A stretch of DNA of 64,000 nucleotides from an uncultured Rhizobiaceae bacterium (GTDB taxonomy: Bacteria; Pseudomonadota; Alphaproteobacteria; Rhizobiales; Rhizobiaceae), in the NCBI GenBank assembly GCA_951813045.1, contig CATOTF010000002.1, positions 3,410,001-3,474,000 on the forward strand. Direction: 5' to 3'. The notes under the pieces are model-generated. The model searched no databases, was not told where the DNA came from, and was given only the letters and a program-made list of their open reading frames with translations. A program made the translations under genes and the position numbers. This document shows positions 44,174 through 53,444 of the stretch, piece after piece (position 1 is the stretch's first letter; each line of letters opens with the position of its first letter).

Positions 44174-46029
44174 CTGCCATCTTCCTTACGAACTAGCATT
44201 TCGGCACTGGGGTGCATCTGCAGCTCGTGCAGGTCGTTATAACGTCCGCCCAGCCTCAGCAATTCGTCATGGCTCCCCTGTTCCACAATCCGTCCGTGTT
44301 CAATAAACAAAATTCGATCAGCGTGCATTAGGCTGGCCAGTCGATGGGCCACGATCAATGTCACCCGATCCTTAGCGTATGCCTTAAGCGCAGTTCTGAT
44401 TCGGCTTTCTGTCCCGGCATCGATGGCAGCGGTTGAATCATCGAAGATCAGCACCGCTGGTTTCATCATCAACGTGCGTGCAATTGACAGTCGCTGACGT
44501 TGACCGCCCGACAGTGATACACCACGCTCACCGACGATGGTGCCGTATTTTCCAGGCAGACCAAGCACGGAGTCATGTAACTGCGCCGATTCTGCAACGT
44601 CGCGGATCTGATGCGATCTGGTGAAAGGGTCGGCGTATGCGATGTTGTTTTCGATAGAGGTTGTGAACAAGAAGCTGTCCTGTTGGACAACAGCCACAGC
44701 CTGGCGAACGGACGACAGGGTTGCACCACGGATATCCTGACCGTCAATACAGATCGATCCAGCGGCGGGATCGTAAAACCGGGGGATCAGGTGCATCAAA
44801 GTGGTTTTTCCTGAACCTGGCGGGCCGACAATGCCAACTGTCTCCCCCTTGCGCGCCTCGAAACTGATGCCCGACACTGCCTGTCGGTCGCTATTGCCGT
44901 TATAAGCAAAGCTGACATTTTCAAGCCTTAAAGTACCTTCGGAGATCTTCAGGTCTCGCGCATCGGGGGCGTTTTCAACTTTAGATTCATGATCAATCAG
45001 CGCAAACAGGCGCGCCCCGCAGGTCGAAGCACGTGCATAGCCATTCACCATCATGCCCATTTGGCGTACCGGCATCTGCAGGATGCTCATGAAGGTCAGG
45101 AAAGTTGCCAGTGTGCCGAGCGAAATTTCCCCGGACGTCACCTGTCGTCCGCCAAAATACAGCACCAGCCCCATGGCAGCGAAGAATGCCAGTGTCATTG
45201 CAGAAGTGTTATTGACCCGGGTTTCAATCCTTTCATGGCTGAGTTGCAGCGCCGATTTCGATGCGGCCTCAAATTTTGTTATTTCATGCTCTGACGCGGC
45301 AAACGCCCGAACAACGCGAATCCCGGCAAGGTTTTCCTCCATCACTTGACTGAGAACCCCTAACCGTTCCTGTAACACCAGCCAGGTTCGACGCAGAGCC
45401 AGTCGCATTACCGTGCTGCGCCATCCTGCGAAAGGCACGAAAGACAACGCCAGCAGACCCAGTGTCAGATTGGTAGACAATAATAGCGTCGCACCGAGCC
45501 CGATCAACAGGCCGAGCAGAACCGTGCGCACCAGTGCGGTCGAAAAATACATCCGGACACCCTCAAGGTCTAACATCCCGACCGTGATAAGATCCCCCGA
45601 ATGGGTGCGGTCGTGGAATGAGAATGGAAGGTTCTGGATTTTTCCGTAAACAGCATTGCGAATATCGCGCGCCATCAAATGCCCCACAGATTCAGCGGAG
45701 TAATTCTGAATCAGCGTGAATATCCCCCGCGCAACGCTTGCCAAAAACAAGAGTAATGCAATCCGGTAGAGGGTTTCTGGTTCGGCTTTCGCCTCGGCTA
45801 CAGCTTGGGCTCGATCTACAGCGCGCCCCAATATAACAGGGATCGACAATTGCATCAAAACTGCGGCCACCGTTGCGGCCAATGCCAGCCCCGCGCGCAA
45901 CGGGTAGCGAAATGCCATTCGCGTGATACGGGCAATCGCGCCCAGTCCGACATGGGGATCAACGGAAGATGTCCGGCGAAATAAGCGGTCCGCACCAGCC
46001 TCGCGGCCAGAATGAGCAGTGTTTGTCAT
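44170..46029 (-). CDS. ABC exporter, permease-ATPase fusion (degenerate-site half)
   Basis: A half-transporter of about 619 aa. Walker A is GPPGSGKTT, the signature LSGGQRQRL, but Walker B reads LIFDDSTAAID, so the catalytic Glu is replaced by Asp. That is the usual sign of the degenerate ATP site in heterodimeric exporters, and fits pairing with the next gene. ATG 46029 has AGGCGA upstream and is preferred; ATG 46068 would add 13 residues but has no ribosome binding site. Six membrane helices precede the ATPase. The two genes form one operon. Confidence 0.9.
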   Translation of the reverse strand: MTNTAHSGREAGADRLFRRTSSVDPHVGLGAIARITRMAFRYPLRAGLALAATVAAVLMQLSIPVILGRAVDRAQAVAEAKAEPETLYRIALLLFLASVARGIFTLIQNYSAESVGHLMARDIRNAVYGKIQNLPFSFHDRTHSGDLITVGMLDLEGVRMYFSTALVRTVLLGLLIGLGATLLLSTNLTLGLLALSFVPFAGWRSTVMRLALRRTWLVLQERLGVLSQVMEENLAGIRVVRAFAASEHEITKFEAASKSALQLSHERIETRVNNTSAMTLAFFAAMGLVLYFGGRQVTSGEISLGTLATFLTFMSILQMPVRQMGMMVNGYARASTCGARLFALIDHESKVENAPDARDLKISEGTLRLENVSFAYNGNSDRQAVSGISFEARKGETVGIVGPPGSGKTTLMHLIPRFYDPAAGSICIDGQDIRGATLSSVRQAVAVVQQDSFLFTTSIENNIAYADPFTRSHQIRDVAESAQLHDSVLGLPGKYGTIVGERGVSLSGGQRQRLSIARTLMMKPAVLIFDDSTAAIDAGTESRIRTALKAYAKDRVTLIVAHRLASLMHADRILFIEHGRIVEQGSHDELLRLGGRYNDLHELQMHPSAEMLVRKEDGR

Positions 46030-46068
46030 TTTTGTTATCGCCTGCGGATTTAAAGTCGCGGCCTCCAT

Positions 46069-46618
46069 ATGGATCGAATTAATAGCCCAGGGTCTGGGAG
46101 ACTGGCAATGAGTGATCTCCCCGTAAATTTCAGGTGCCCCAGCGACACTAACAGTTTGTTAAAAACGTGCTCAGCAGAGACGTTCAACCATTACCAGCTT
46201 AAGACCTCTTCGATGTTATTTGCAGCCTAATGCCGTCGTTCGTACGAGAACTGAAGTTGCCTGCAGGACCATCGAAGCGGCCGTTCGTCGCCGAGCAGGA
46301 ATTGAAATATTGGATGAGCTGGGGGTGGCAAGGTGCCATTCCCATCACGATGATTGTCAAAGTTGCGGCGGATCTGCAAGTAACAAAGATGGGTAGCAGA
46401 CCTTGAAATATTGTCGATTGACTTTCTGTAAGATTGATACGTTCAATGTAAATGTACTATCGGTTAAACGTACATCCAACTGAATGATCTCGGTAATCCG
46501 TGCATAAAAACCACAGGGATGGTATATTGATCGATTGCCACTTCGAGCGATTTCGACATGGTATGTCTGCGTATTCTGATAATATAAAAACCTGCCAATC
46601 AGCTTCTACGCGAATTCG
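46069..46618. other. Intergenic region between ABC exporter and TRAP permease
   Basis: About 550 bases without a credible gene. The right third is AT-rich and has related short motifs ATGTAAATGTACTAT and TTAAACGTACATC (46446-46482), possibly regulatory. The promoter of the ABC exporter operon should lie here. No terminator for the TRAP genes was identified. Confidence 0.4.
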
Positions 46619-49024
46619 TTACAGATTTGAATCCGTTGCGGCCCTCAAGGGCGGATCAATACCTGTTTCTGTGCTCTCGTTCTTTATTCTTCGGTTCGCT
46701 TTGTAATGGATCAATAACCAGCCGAGAGCAGCGACGATTGCAATACCGTGGATGGCGGGGTTTCCGATCATGATCAGCGCCGCCAAAACCAATCGCAATA
46801 CGACCTCCCAGAGCGCCAACCGACTTCGGTCAAACTGAGCCAAGGCACTGGCAATGAGATAGAGCGCGAGGCCTAGTCGAGCCAGTAACCAGAGCATCGC
46901 TCCCCAATAGACCTGCCCGTCGTAACCGGGCAAATATTCAATAGCCGTACCTTGTGATTTCGGATCAATTACCGCGGCATCAATGAGCAGCAATTCCGGA
47001 TAGAGCGCAAAAACAAATGGAATGATGAACATTACGATGCCGGAACGCACGGCGGAGAATCCCGTCGACATGGGTTCGGCTTTGGTGATCGAAGCAGCAG
47101 CGAATGCAGCCAGTGCCACCGGCGGCGTAATGGCCGATGCAACGGCGAAATAGAAAATGAACATATTGGCCGCAAAGATAGATATGCCCAGCCCCGCCAG
47201 AACCGGCCCCATCAACAGGGCCACATTGATGTATGCGGGAACAGCGGGCATGCCCATGCCCAACAATATGGCCAGCAGCATCGTTACAAATAATGCGATG
47301 AATTGAAATACTTCCGAGCCGCCTGCACCGAGATTGAGGCTTTGGAGCCACTGCAAAACATCAAGTGAAATGAAGAACGGAACGCCTGTAAACTTCAAGC
47401 AGAAGTCAATGATCGATACCGCCAGAAACATCAGATAGAGGGTTGAGATCATCTGCCCGGCATTGGCGAAGGAATCCAGAAGCTTCGATGGCCGAGTCCT
47501 CAGTTCCGGATCGAGAAAGAGGGCAAAACACAGAGCCACAACCGCCCACCAGCCCGCGCTACCTGCGTCCCCGGCCGCATTTCGAACCAGTTGCAAAAGC
47601 CACGGCAGGCTTTGTACCTGACAGGCACCACTTTCAGTGAATATCCGTTCGGCGCCAAACAACCAGCCAAATACCCCGCATCCGACGTTCTCTTTGCTGG
47701 TCAATAACAAAAACAGGATGATCAGGATCGGCAGGAAAATCATCACAAGATTGTAGATATCCTGGCGCCCCATATGCATGTCTTCGGTCAATTCCCCAAT
47801 GGCCGTGATCCCCTGTTTGCGCGCTTGAAACACGACCGACAGGAACAGGCACGCAAAATACGCCACGGCTGGTAATACGGCGGCGATGATGACCTCGCTG
47901 TAGGGCACGCCAGTAAGTGCAGCTAGAATGAAGGCGGCAACACCCATGACCGGCGGCATGATGGAGCCACCCGAAGAGGCGGCGGCTTCCATGCCACCGG
48001 CAAAAACTTTCGAGAAGCCCCGTTTGATCATCATGGGTATCGTCAACACACCGGTGGATAAAACATTGACGATTGGCCCACCGGATATTGTTCCAAACAT
48101 GGCAGACGAAACAATCGCCGCATGGGCCGGGCCGCCACGCAAATGCCTTGTCCAGCGAAATGCGACTTTGATCAAGGATCGCCCACCAGCCGACGCACCA
48201 AACATTGCCCCCAAAATCAGATAGGGGAAAATTTCGTTGAGGATGATGTCCATGAAACGGCCCAGGAGACCCGACGCATTGTTAGTCAGTATGTCATGCA
48301 CTCGCGGCCTGCCGTCAGATAGCAGTCGCGGTTCACCTCCAATCTTCGTAACCAGATATTTGTTAATGTCTTCGACACCGTAAAAATACCATACAAGGAC
48401 CGTGATGAGCGTGTAGGCAGCCACCAGAATGGCGACCAGAACAAGCGGCAGGCCCCAGACCTTGACGTTGTAGGCAAGGAACACAGCAATGGCGACGCCA
48501 ACGATCAGCACCAGCCAGCCGCCGGTTGAATTGAGGCATTGCGGATCGTCCACGGATGTGGGTTCCGGCAGCCCGAACAGGATAGCATTTTCCTTCTCGA
48601 TCTCCAGGCTTTCGGCAATCAGGCGTGCCCGCTCCCCGGTGATCTGATCGATAATGCATACGGATTCTATTTCGGCGAGATAGGTGATCGATATGGTTAC
48701 CGCCATGCCGATCAGGGCGAGGTCCATAAAGAGCCCAAATGCACGCCGCAATTTGGAGCGGTCTCTCCACTCCCGCCAGATTGAGTGTTGCAGAGTGACG
48801 ATAAGCATCATCAAGGCAAAGGCGAAGGGATAGTAATATTCGAACGGGAATTTCCGAATGCTGAAATAGGGATCGCCGCTCACGTCTTTGATCCATTGGT
48901 CAAAACCGGGAATGCCCGGCATGGCGTTGACCATGCCGATAATGACCAGCGCAACCGCGAGCCAATAGACCGCGCGGGTGGCAAATCCCGTCGCTTCTAC
49001 AGGCGCTTCCTGCGCTTTTGACAT
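46619..49024 (-). CDS. TRAP transporter fused permease (TAXI type, DctQM fusion)
   Basis: An 801-aa inner-membrane protein combining the small (4 TM) and large (12 TM) TRAP permease domains, the form that works with TAXI binding proteins. Landmarks are ASAGGRSLIKVAFRWTRHLR followed by GGPAHAAIVSSAMFGTISGG, then GGMEAAASSGGSIMPPVMGV and LLGMGMPAVPAYINVALLMG. Transport is driven by a sodium gradient in known systems. It follows the TAXI binding-protein gene by 75 nt on the same strand. The substrate is unknown; the neighbouring sulfatase and dehydrogenases suggest a carboxylate or sulfated compound. Confidence 0.92.
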   Translation of the reverse strand: MSKAQEAPVEATGFATRAVYWLAVALVIIGMVNAMPGIPGFDQWIKDVSGDPYFSIRKFPFEYYYPFAFALMMLIVTLQHSIWREWRDRSKLRRAFGLFMDLALIGMAVTISITYLAEIESVCIIDQITGERARLIAESLEIEKENAILFGLPEPTSVDDPQCLNSTGGWLVLIVGVAIAVFLAYNVKVWGLPLVLVAILVAAYTLITVLVWYFYGVEDINKYLVTKIGGEPRLLSDGRPRVHDILTNNASGLLGRFMDIILNEIFPYLILGAMFGASAGGRSLIKVAFRWTRHLRGGPAHAAIVSSAMFGTISGGPIVNVLSTGVLTIPMMIKRGFSKVFAGGMEAAASSGGSIMPPVMGVAAFILAALTGVPYSEVIIAAVLPAVAYFACLFLSVVFQARKQGITAIGELTEDMHMGRQDIYNLVMIFLPILIILFLLLTSKENVGCGVFGWLFGAERIFTESGACQVQSLPWLLQLVRNAAGDAGSAGWWAVVALCFALFLDPELRTRPSKLLDSFANAGQMISTLYLMFLAVSIIDFCLKFTGVPFFISLDVLQWLQSLNLGAGGSEVFQFIALFVTMLLAILLGMGMPAVPAYINVALLMGPVLAGLGISIFAANMFIFYFAVASAITPPVALAAFAAASITKAEPMSTGFSAVRSGIVMFIIPFVFALYPELLLIDAAVIDPKSQGTAIEYLPGYDGQVYWGAMLWLLARLGLALYLIASALAQFDRSRLALWEVVLRLVLAALIMIGNPAIHGIAIVAALGWLLIHYKANRRIKNESTETGIDPPLRAATDSNL

Positions 49025-49098
49025 CTCGGTACCCCGCTTGAATTCACGAAAGGAACCATGGGTCAGCCATGGCCCCTGAAGTTACACGTTGTGTGAAT

Positions 49099-50139
49099 TT
49101 ATGGCTTGGCGCAGTCGGGAATGGTCATTCCGGCCTCTTCGTATGCCGCTACTGCTCCGGGATGATATTTAACCGGTACAGCACCGCACATTCCAAAGGC
49201 GATGGACCCCACATTCGTTGTTTTCATGTAAGGGGCTTTGGTGAGGAAGGTATCGACGTTCGCAATCACTGCCGCTGTTAAGGCCTTTGCTGTTTCGAAG
49301 TCCATGCTTTTATTAACAATTTCAGCACCGACAGTCGTTGGGCTGCGCCATACACCGTCTTCGCTGACGATCTTCAAGCCCTTTTGAGGGGGCAGGTCTT
49401 TGAGGTCGAATACAAGGCCGGCAGTGCCCGGGCCTTTGATGTATTTCTGCATTCCAGGCGATTCCCATTTATCTATTGGAACAGACCACAGCGTAATATC
49501 GCCAGCGGCCAGCGCGCGCGTAATGCGGACATCCGGGAAAGTGACCGGCAGCATCATGCCATCAGCGGAACCATCAGAAATGGTTTTCGGCATCTGACCC
49601 CAGTTGACCTGAATTCCCTTGTACTCCTTGCCTTCATTGGCACCGGATACGAGGGTCAGAATTCCGCGACCGTTGGTCAGCGCACCGCCGCGCGGTGGTC
49701 CATTAAGAATGGTTTTTCCGTTAACGGTATCCCAGCCTTTGACGTTCGAACTGTTATAAGAGTAGAGCCCGAAGCCGCCGTAGTTATAGGTGTGCAACAC
49801 GCGCAGGTTGCTTGCGAGTTCGGCACCTTTTTCCTTGCCGAGTTTTGCGTATGGACCCGCACCCCTCGACAGCAGGAACGTCAGGATCAAGGGGGCTACC
49901 GAAATATCGGATTTACCTTCCGCCACGTTCTGAATGGCATTGGTTGCGGTCTGGCTATCGGCAACCTGAAAGTTCGCGATTTTTTCCGCTGCTGCAATTT
50001 CTGCAAGCACTGTCATGGCAGTATAAGGCACGGTTCCTGGAGGGCCGGTTTCCGCCGAAATTACACTCTGTGCGTTTACGTTGGTTACCAGCATGCTTGC
50101 GCTGACGGCCAGCGCGGATGCAATCTGTTTTAATGACAT
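49099..50139 (-). CDS. TAXI-family TRAP substrate-binding protein
   Basis: A 346-aa periplasmic binding protein. ATG 50139 gives MSLKQIASALAVSASMLVTN and a signal peptide cleaved near VNAQS, with GGGAGAA just upstream; a longer frame to 50211 lacks these. TAXI-family blocks are AETGPPGTVPYTAMTVLAEI, ADSQTATNAIQNVAEGKSDI, NGPPRGGALTNGRGIL and the C-terminal PVKYHPGAVAAYEEAGM. The pair with the fused permease is complete. Ligands of TAXI proteins are poorly known; glutamate and other carboxylates are reported for a few. Confidence 0.9.
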   Translation of the reverse strand: MSLKQIASALAVSASMLVTNVNAQSVISAETGPPGTVPYTAMTVLAEIAAAEKIANFQVADSQTATNAIQNVAEGKSDISVAPLILTFLLSRGAGPYAKLGKEKGAELASNLRVLHTYNYGGFGLYSYNSSNVKGWDTVNGKTILNGPPRGGALTNGRGILTLVSGANEGKEYKGIQVNWGQMPKTISDGSADGMMLPVTFPDVRITRALAAGDITLWSVPIDKWESPGMQKYIKGPGTAGLVFDLKDLPPQKGLKIVSEDGVWRSPTTVGAEIVNKSMDFETAKALTAAVIANVDTFLTKAPYMKTTNVGSIAFGMCGAVPVKYHPGAVAAYEEAGMTIPDCAKP

Positions 50140-50211
50140 TTTCTTCTCCCTTTTAACCGCTGCCGAAATGGCAGCATCGTCGTTCGGTGGCAGCGCGCCA
50201 CCACAGTTCAT

Positions 50212-51840
50212 TCATGAAGTCTCAGGCCATTGCGGTGCACGGGCCGGTTCTTTCACATCCTCCTCGTCCCAATATCCAATCAGGACGCCAAATTTGTCTT
50301 CGATACCCACCATGTGGTTTGCGCGGTCTTCGGTTACCGTTTCCCGTTGTCGGTAATGCAGTGACCAGTCAGCCAGCGCGTTATGCATGGATGCCCGTTC
50401 ATCCGCGTGATCGGGTGAACGCCCCAGATCAATGTATTCGTTTGGGTCATTTTTCAGATCGAACAGCATCGGGGGAAAGCCGGGTGCAAAAATGTACTTC
50501 CATTCATCGCTGGCAACCATATAGCTGCGACAATCGAGTGGCTTGCGCCCAGTTGTCGGTGACCACGCCTGCTGGAAATAATCGTATTCACTAATGGCGT
50601 AATTGCGCCATTCCACCTTCTCACCCCTAAGGAGAGGCATGAGCGAGCGGCCATCAAGAATATGCTCTGCCGGAGACCCACCGCTGCGTTCAACGAATGT
50701 GGGGAGCAGGTCAATTGCCTCCACCAGCGCGTCACTTTGCGTACCGCGCGTTTGGTCACAGGCCGGGTCAGGATCGGCGATTATCAACGGGACCTTGACG
50801 GCAGGGTCGTGGAAGAAATCCTTGTCCCCCATCCAGTGATCGCCAAGATAATCACCATGATCCGCGGTGAAGACGATCATGGTGTCGTCCATCAGGCCTT
50901 TATCTTCCATATAGGAAAACAGCACGCCAAGTTGATCGTCGATCTGTTTGATTAGCCCCATGTAGGTCGGGATGACTGTTTCTCGTGCATCGTCCTTGGA
51001 GAAGGTTTTACCGCCCACACGGTCCATAAACAGTTTCGCTAGCGGGTTAGGGTCTTCCCGTTCAATATCTGACCGAATCGCGTCTTGTACATCTTCAACT
51101 CCATACATCGTGTTATAAGGAGCGGGCGCGATATAGGGCCAATGTGGTTTGATGTAGGAAAGGTGAAGCAGCCAGGGAATCTCACCGTCATCTTCTTCAA
51201 GAAACTCGATCGCCCGCCGTGTCATATAGGGTGTTTCGGAATCCTCTTCTGCCACCCGCGCGGGCTTGTCCGCGATGTCATTGAAGAAGCCGGTACGAAC
51301 GCCATCGTCCGTGTCCACTGAATTAGCGCTCCAGTGCCAGGGGTTGTGTGTGTCTGCGTAGCCCTTGTCTTTCAGATATTTATTATACGCTAAATCCGGT
51401 TTAACCATGGCTTCGGGATGGACGCCATCGTCACGTTCATAGGGTTCAAACCCGGCTTCGCGATGGTGCACACCAATCTGGCTTTCCGGGTCAACACCAA
51501 GCCGCGCCATGCCTTCATTATCGGCAACCATGTGAGTTTTTCCGACCAGCACCGGGCGAACGCCTAACGGCTTGAGATGGTCACCGATGTTGCGTTCGCC
51601 GATACGCAAGGGAACGAAATTAGCCGTCGCGCCATGGGACGAAACGTACCGCCCGGTATAAAAACTCATGCGGCTTGGGCCGCAAATGGGTGACTGGCAA
51701 TAGGTATTGGAGAACAACACACCCCGTTTCGCCAGGGTGTCAATGTTTGGGGTTTCAAGCGTATTGTGTCCCGCGCAGGACAGATAGTCCCAACGCAGCT
51801 GGTCGCACATGATAAACAGGATATTATTGCGGGCGGCCAT
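50212..51840 (-). CDS. Sulfatase-family hydrolase (arylsulfatase or phosphonate monoester hydrolase type)
   Basis: A 542-aa enzyme of the alkaline-phosphatase/sulfatase superfamily. The formylglycine motif is C-G-P-S-R in SPICGPSRMSFYTGR near residue 50. Metal-binding blocks are NNILFIMCDQLRWDYL at the start and TADHGDYLGDHWMGDKDFFH near residue 325. The layout is close to type I sulfatases and to rhizobial phosphonate monoester hydrolases, which also act on sulfate esters. No signal peptide is present, so it is probably cytoplasmic and acts after import. The substrate may be the compound taken up by the adjacent TRAP systems. Confidence 0.85.
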   Translation of the reverse strand: MAARNNILFIMCDQLRWDYLSCAGHNTLETPNIDTLAKRGVLFSNTYCQSPICGPSRMSFYTGRYVSSHGATANFVPLRIGERNIGDHLKPLGVRPVLVGKTHMVADNEGMARLGVDPESQIGVHHREAGFEPYERDDGVHPEAMVKPDLAYNKYLKDKGYADTHNPWHWSANSVDTDDGVRTGFFNDIADKPARVAEEDSETPYMTRRAIEFLEEDDGEIPWLLHLSYIKPHWPYIAPAPYNTMYGVEDVQDAIRSDIEREDPNPLAKLFMDRVGGKTFSKDDARETVIPTYMGLIKQIDDQLGVLFSYMEDKGLMDDTMIVFTADHGDYLGDHWMGDKDFFHDPAVKVPLIIADPDPACDQTRGTQSDALVEAIDLLPTFVERSGGSPAEHILDGRSLMPLLRGEKVEWRNYAISEYDYFQQAWSPTTGRKPLDCRSYMVASDEWKYIFAPGFPPMLFDLKNDPNEYIDLGRSPDHADERASMHNALADWSLHYRQRETVTEDRANHMVGIEDKFGVLIGYWDEEDVKEPARAPQWPETS

Positions 51841-51854
51841 GTTCTCAGCGTATC

Positions 51855-52610
51855 CTAGAGGTTGATTTTGCCACCATCGACGTTGATGGTTTGACCCGTG
51901 ACAAAATCACTGTCGGGCGTGATGAGGTACATCAACGACCCAAGCAGGTCTTCTGGCAACATATCGCGTTTGATGGAACGGGAAGCGACGGTTGGTGCGC
52001 GCGCTGGGTCAAACCCGGTGTGTCCCTGCATACCCTCGCTTTCGGTTAACCCGGGTGCGATGGCGTTGACTTGAATGTTTTTGTCACCCAACTCGCGACC
52101 ATGGCAGCGGGTCAGCGCGATGACAGCGCCTTTGGATGCCGTGTAGTGAGAAAGACCCGGAGGGCCATAGTAAAACGTGCCGGAAGCGATGTTGACTATT
52201 TTACCGCCGCCCGCCCGGACCATCGCGGGAAGAACCGCTTTGGTGGCCTGATGCACGCTACGGCAATTAACCGTCATGATCTTGTCGAATTCGTCGTTGT
52301 CGATCTGAAAAAACGGCTTTGGTTGAAGCGCTGTGAAGATCGATGCGTTATTCACGAGAATGTTAAGCGCACCGAACTCTTTTTCCGTTGCTGCAACCAT
52401 TCCTGCTAGTTCATCGTCTGACGTCACGTTGACAGACATGCCCATCGCCGTGCCGCCATTTTCCTTGATCGCGGAAACGCATGCATCGGTGTCCAAAATG
52501 TCGGTAACGACAACGTTGGCACCTTCTTCGGCCATGCGTTTTGCCATGATAGCACCAATACCCTGTGCAGCACCGGTGATCGCCACCGTTTTTCCATCCA
52601 ATCGGCCCAT
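51855..52610 (-). CDS. Short-chain dehydrogenase/reductase
   Basis: A 251-aa NAD(P)-dependent oxidoreductase with a classical SDR fold. The cofactor site is TGAAQGIG (12-19), NNASIF is near residue 88, and the catalytic YTASK near residue 154. An Asp after the second strand (VVTDIL) favours NAD. GGAGTAAATT precedes the ATG. It is in the catabolic cluster between the sulfatase and GST genes and could oxidise an alcohol released by ester hydrolysis to the aldehyde used by the adjacent aldehyde dehydrogenase. That order is inferred. Confidence 0.9.
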   Translation of the reverse strand: MGRLDGKTVAITGAAQGIGAIMAKRMAEEGANVVVTDILDTDACVSAIKENGGTAMGMSVNVTSDDELAGMVAATEKEFGALNILVNNASIFTALQPKPFFQIDNDEFDKIMTVNCRSVHQATKAVLPAMVRAGGGKIVNIASGTFYYGPPGLSHYTASKGAVIALTRCHGRELGDKNIQVNAIAPGLTESEGMQGHTGFDPARAPTVASRSIKRDMLPEDLLGSLMYLITPDSDFVTGQTINVDGGKINL

Positions 52611-52625
52611 AATTTACTCCTTCAT

Positions 52626-53444
52626 TTAAATCTTAATTTCAAGAATTTTTGCAACTTCGGGCCAGGTTTTGGCGCCGTTATCGCGTAGATCATTTGTTAA
52701 ATGGTCAGGCACCCATTCGATCAGGCACTTTTGAAAGTTCGGCATCGCTTCGATACGAGCGAACCAGTTTTCAACGTTTGGCAAGCGACCATTTTCCCAC
52801 ATGCCGCGCATGGACATCATGGCCAGGCGATTCACATAAGGAGCCAGAGAAATGTCGGCGACTGAAAACCTGTTGCCAACAAGCCAGTCGTTCTCTTCAA
52901 GGGCCTTGTCCATTTTTTTCAGGTAATTATCGTAAAGCTTTACTTTTTCCGGTGCTTCCGGCGCTTCAAATCCATAGCGCACGAACATATCCTTCTTCGT
53001 GTTCCAGTCTGCTGTGACCGAAAACTCCGGCGTTGAGGCGAGAAATTTCTCCGCCCCCTCCGGCCCCAAATTACGCAGCACAGTATGTCGATGAGAACAT
53101 ACGAACGTAACGGCACCGCAGGCCGGATGCAGATCTTCATCGACAGCTTTCGTCCAGTAACGAACCTGCGCCCGTTCCCACGGGTCGGTTGGATGAATAT
53201 TCGTTTCCGGTGAAATCTGATCGAGATATTCGATGATCACCGTACTGTCAGGGATCACCAGATCGTCGTGGACGAGTGTCGGGACCACACCCTTGGGGTT
53301 GAGTTTGAGATAATCAGGCTCAAACTGTTCGCCCTTTAGAATATCGATATAGACCCCGTCCCATTCCATTCCCTTTTCGGCCATAGCAAAGCGCACTTTG
53401 GCGGCACAAACCGATGAACCGTGATGATAAAGTGTGAACGTCAT
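52626..53444 (-). CDS. Glutathione S-transferase family protein
   Basis: A 272-aa GST. ATG 53444 overlaps the aldehyde dehydrogenase stop as ATGA and gives MTFTLYHHGSSVCAAKVRFA; the upstream in-frame extension is inside that gene. The thioredoxin-like domain has NPKGVVPTLVHDDLVIPDST and the C-terminal domain NDWLVGNRFSVADISLAPYV. It is longer than usual because of an insert near residues 100-160. A second GST gene lies in the same cluster (56821-57585), which hints that glutathione conjugation or thiolysis is part of the pathway. Confidence 0.87.
   Translation of the reverse strand: MTFTLYHHGSSVCAAKVRFAMAEKGMEWDGVYIDILKGEQFEPDYLKLNPKGVVPTLVHDDLVIPDSTVIIEYLDQISPETNIHPTDPWERAQVRYWTKAVDEDLHPACGAVTFVCSHRHTVLRNLGPEGAEKFLASTPEFSVTADWNTKKDMFVRYGFEAPEAPEKVKLYDNYLKKMDKALEENDWLVGNRFSVADISLAPYVNRLAMMSMRGMWENGRLPNVENWFARIEAMPNFQKCLIEWVPDHLTNDLRDNGAKTWPEVAKILEIKI

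Noticed and set aside
46446-46482. ATGTAAATGTACTAT and TTAAACGTACATC as an operator pair
   Set aside because: The motifs are imperfect and far from both flanking genes; no regulator gene is nearby.
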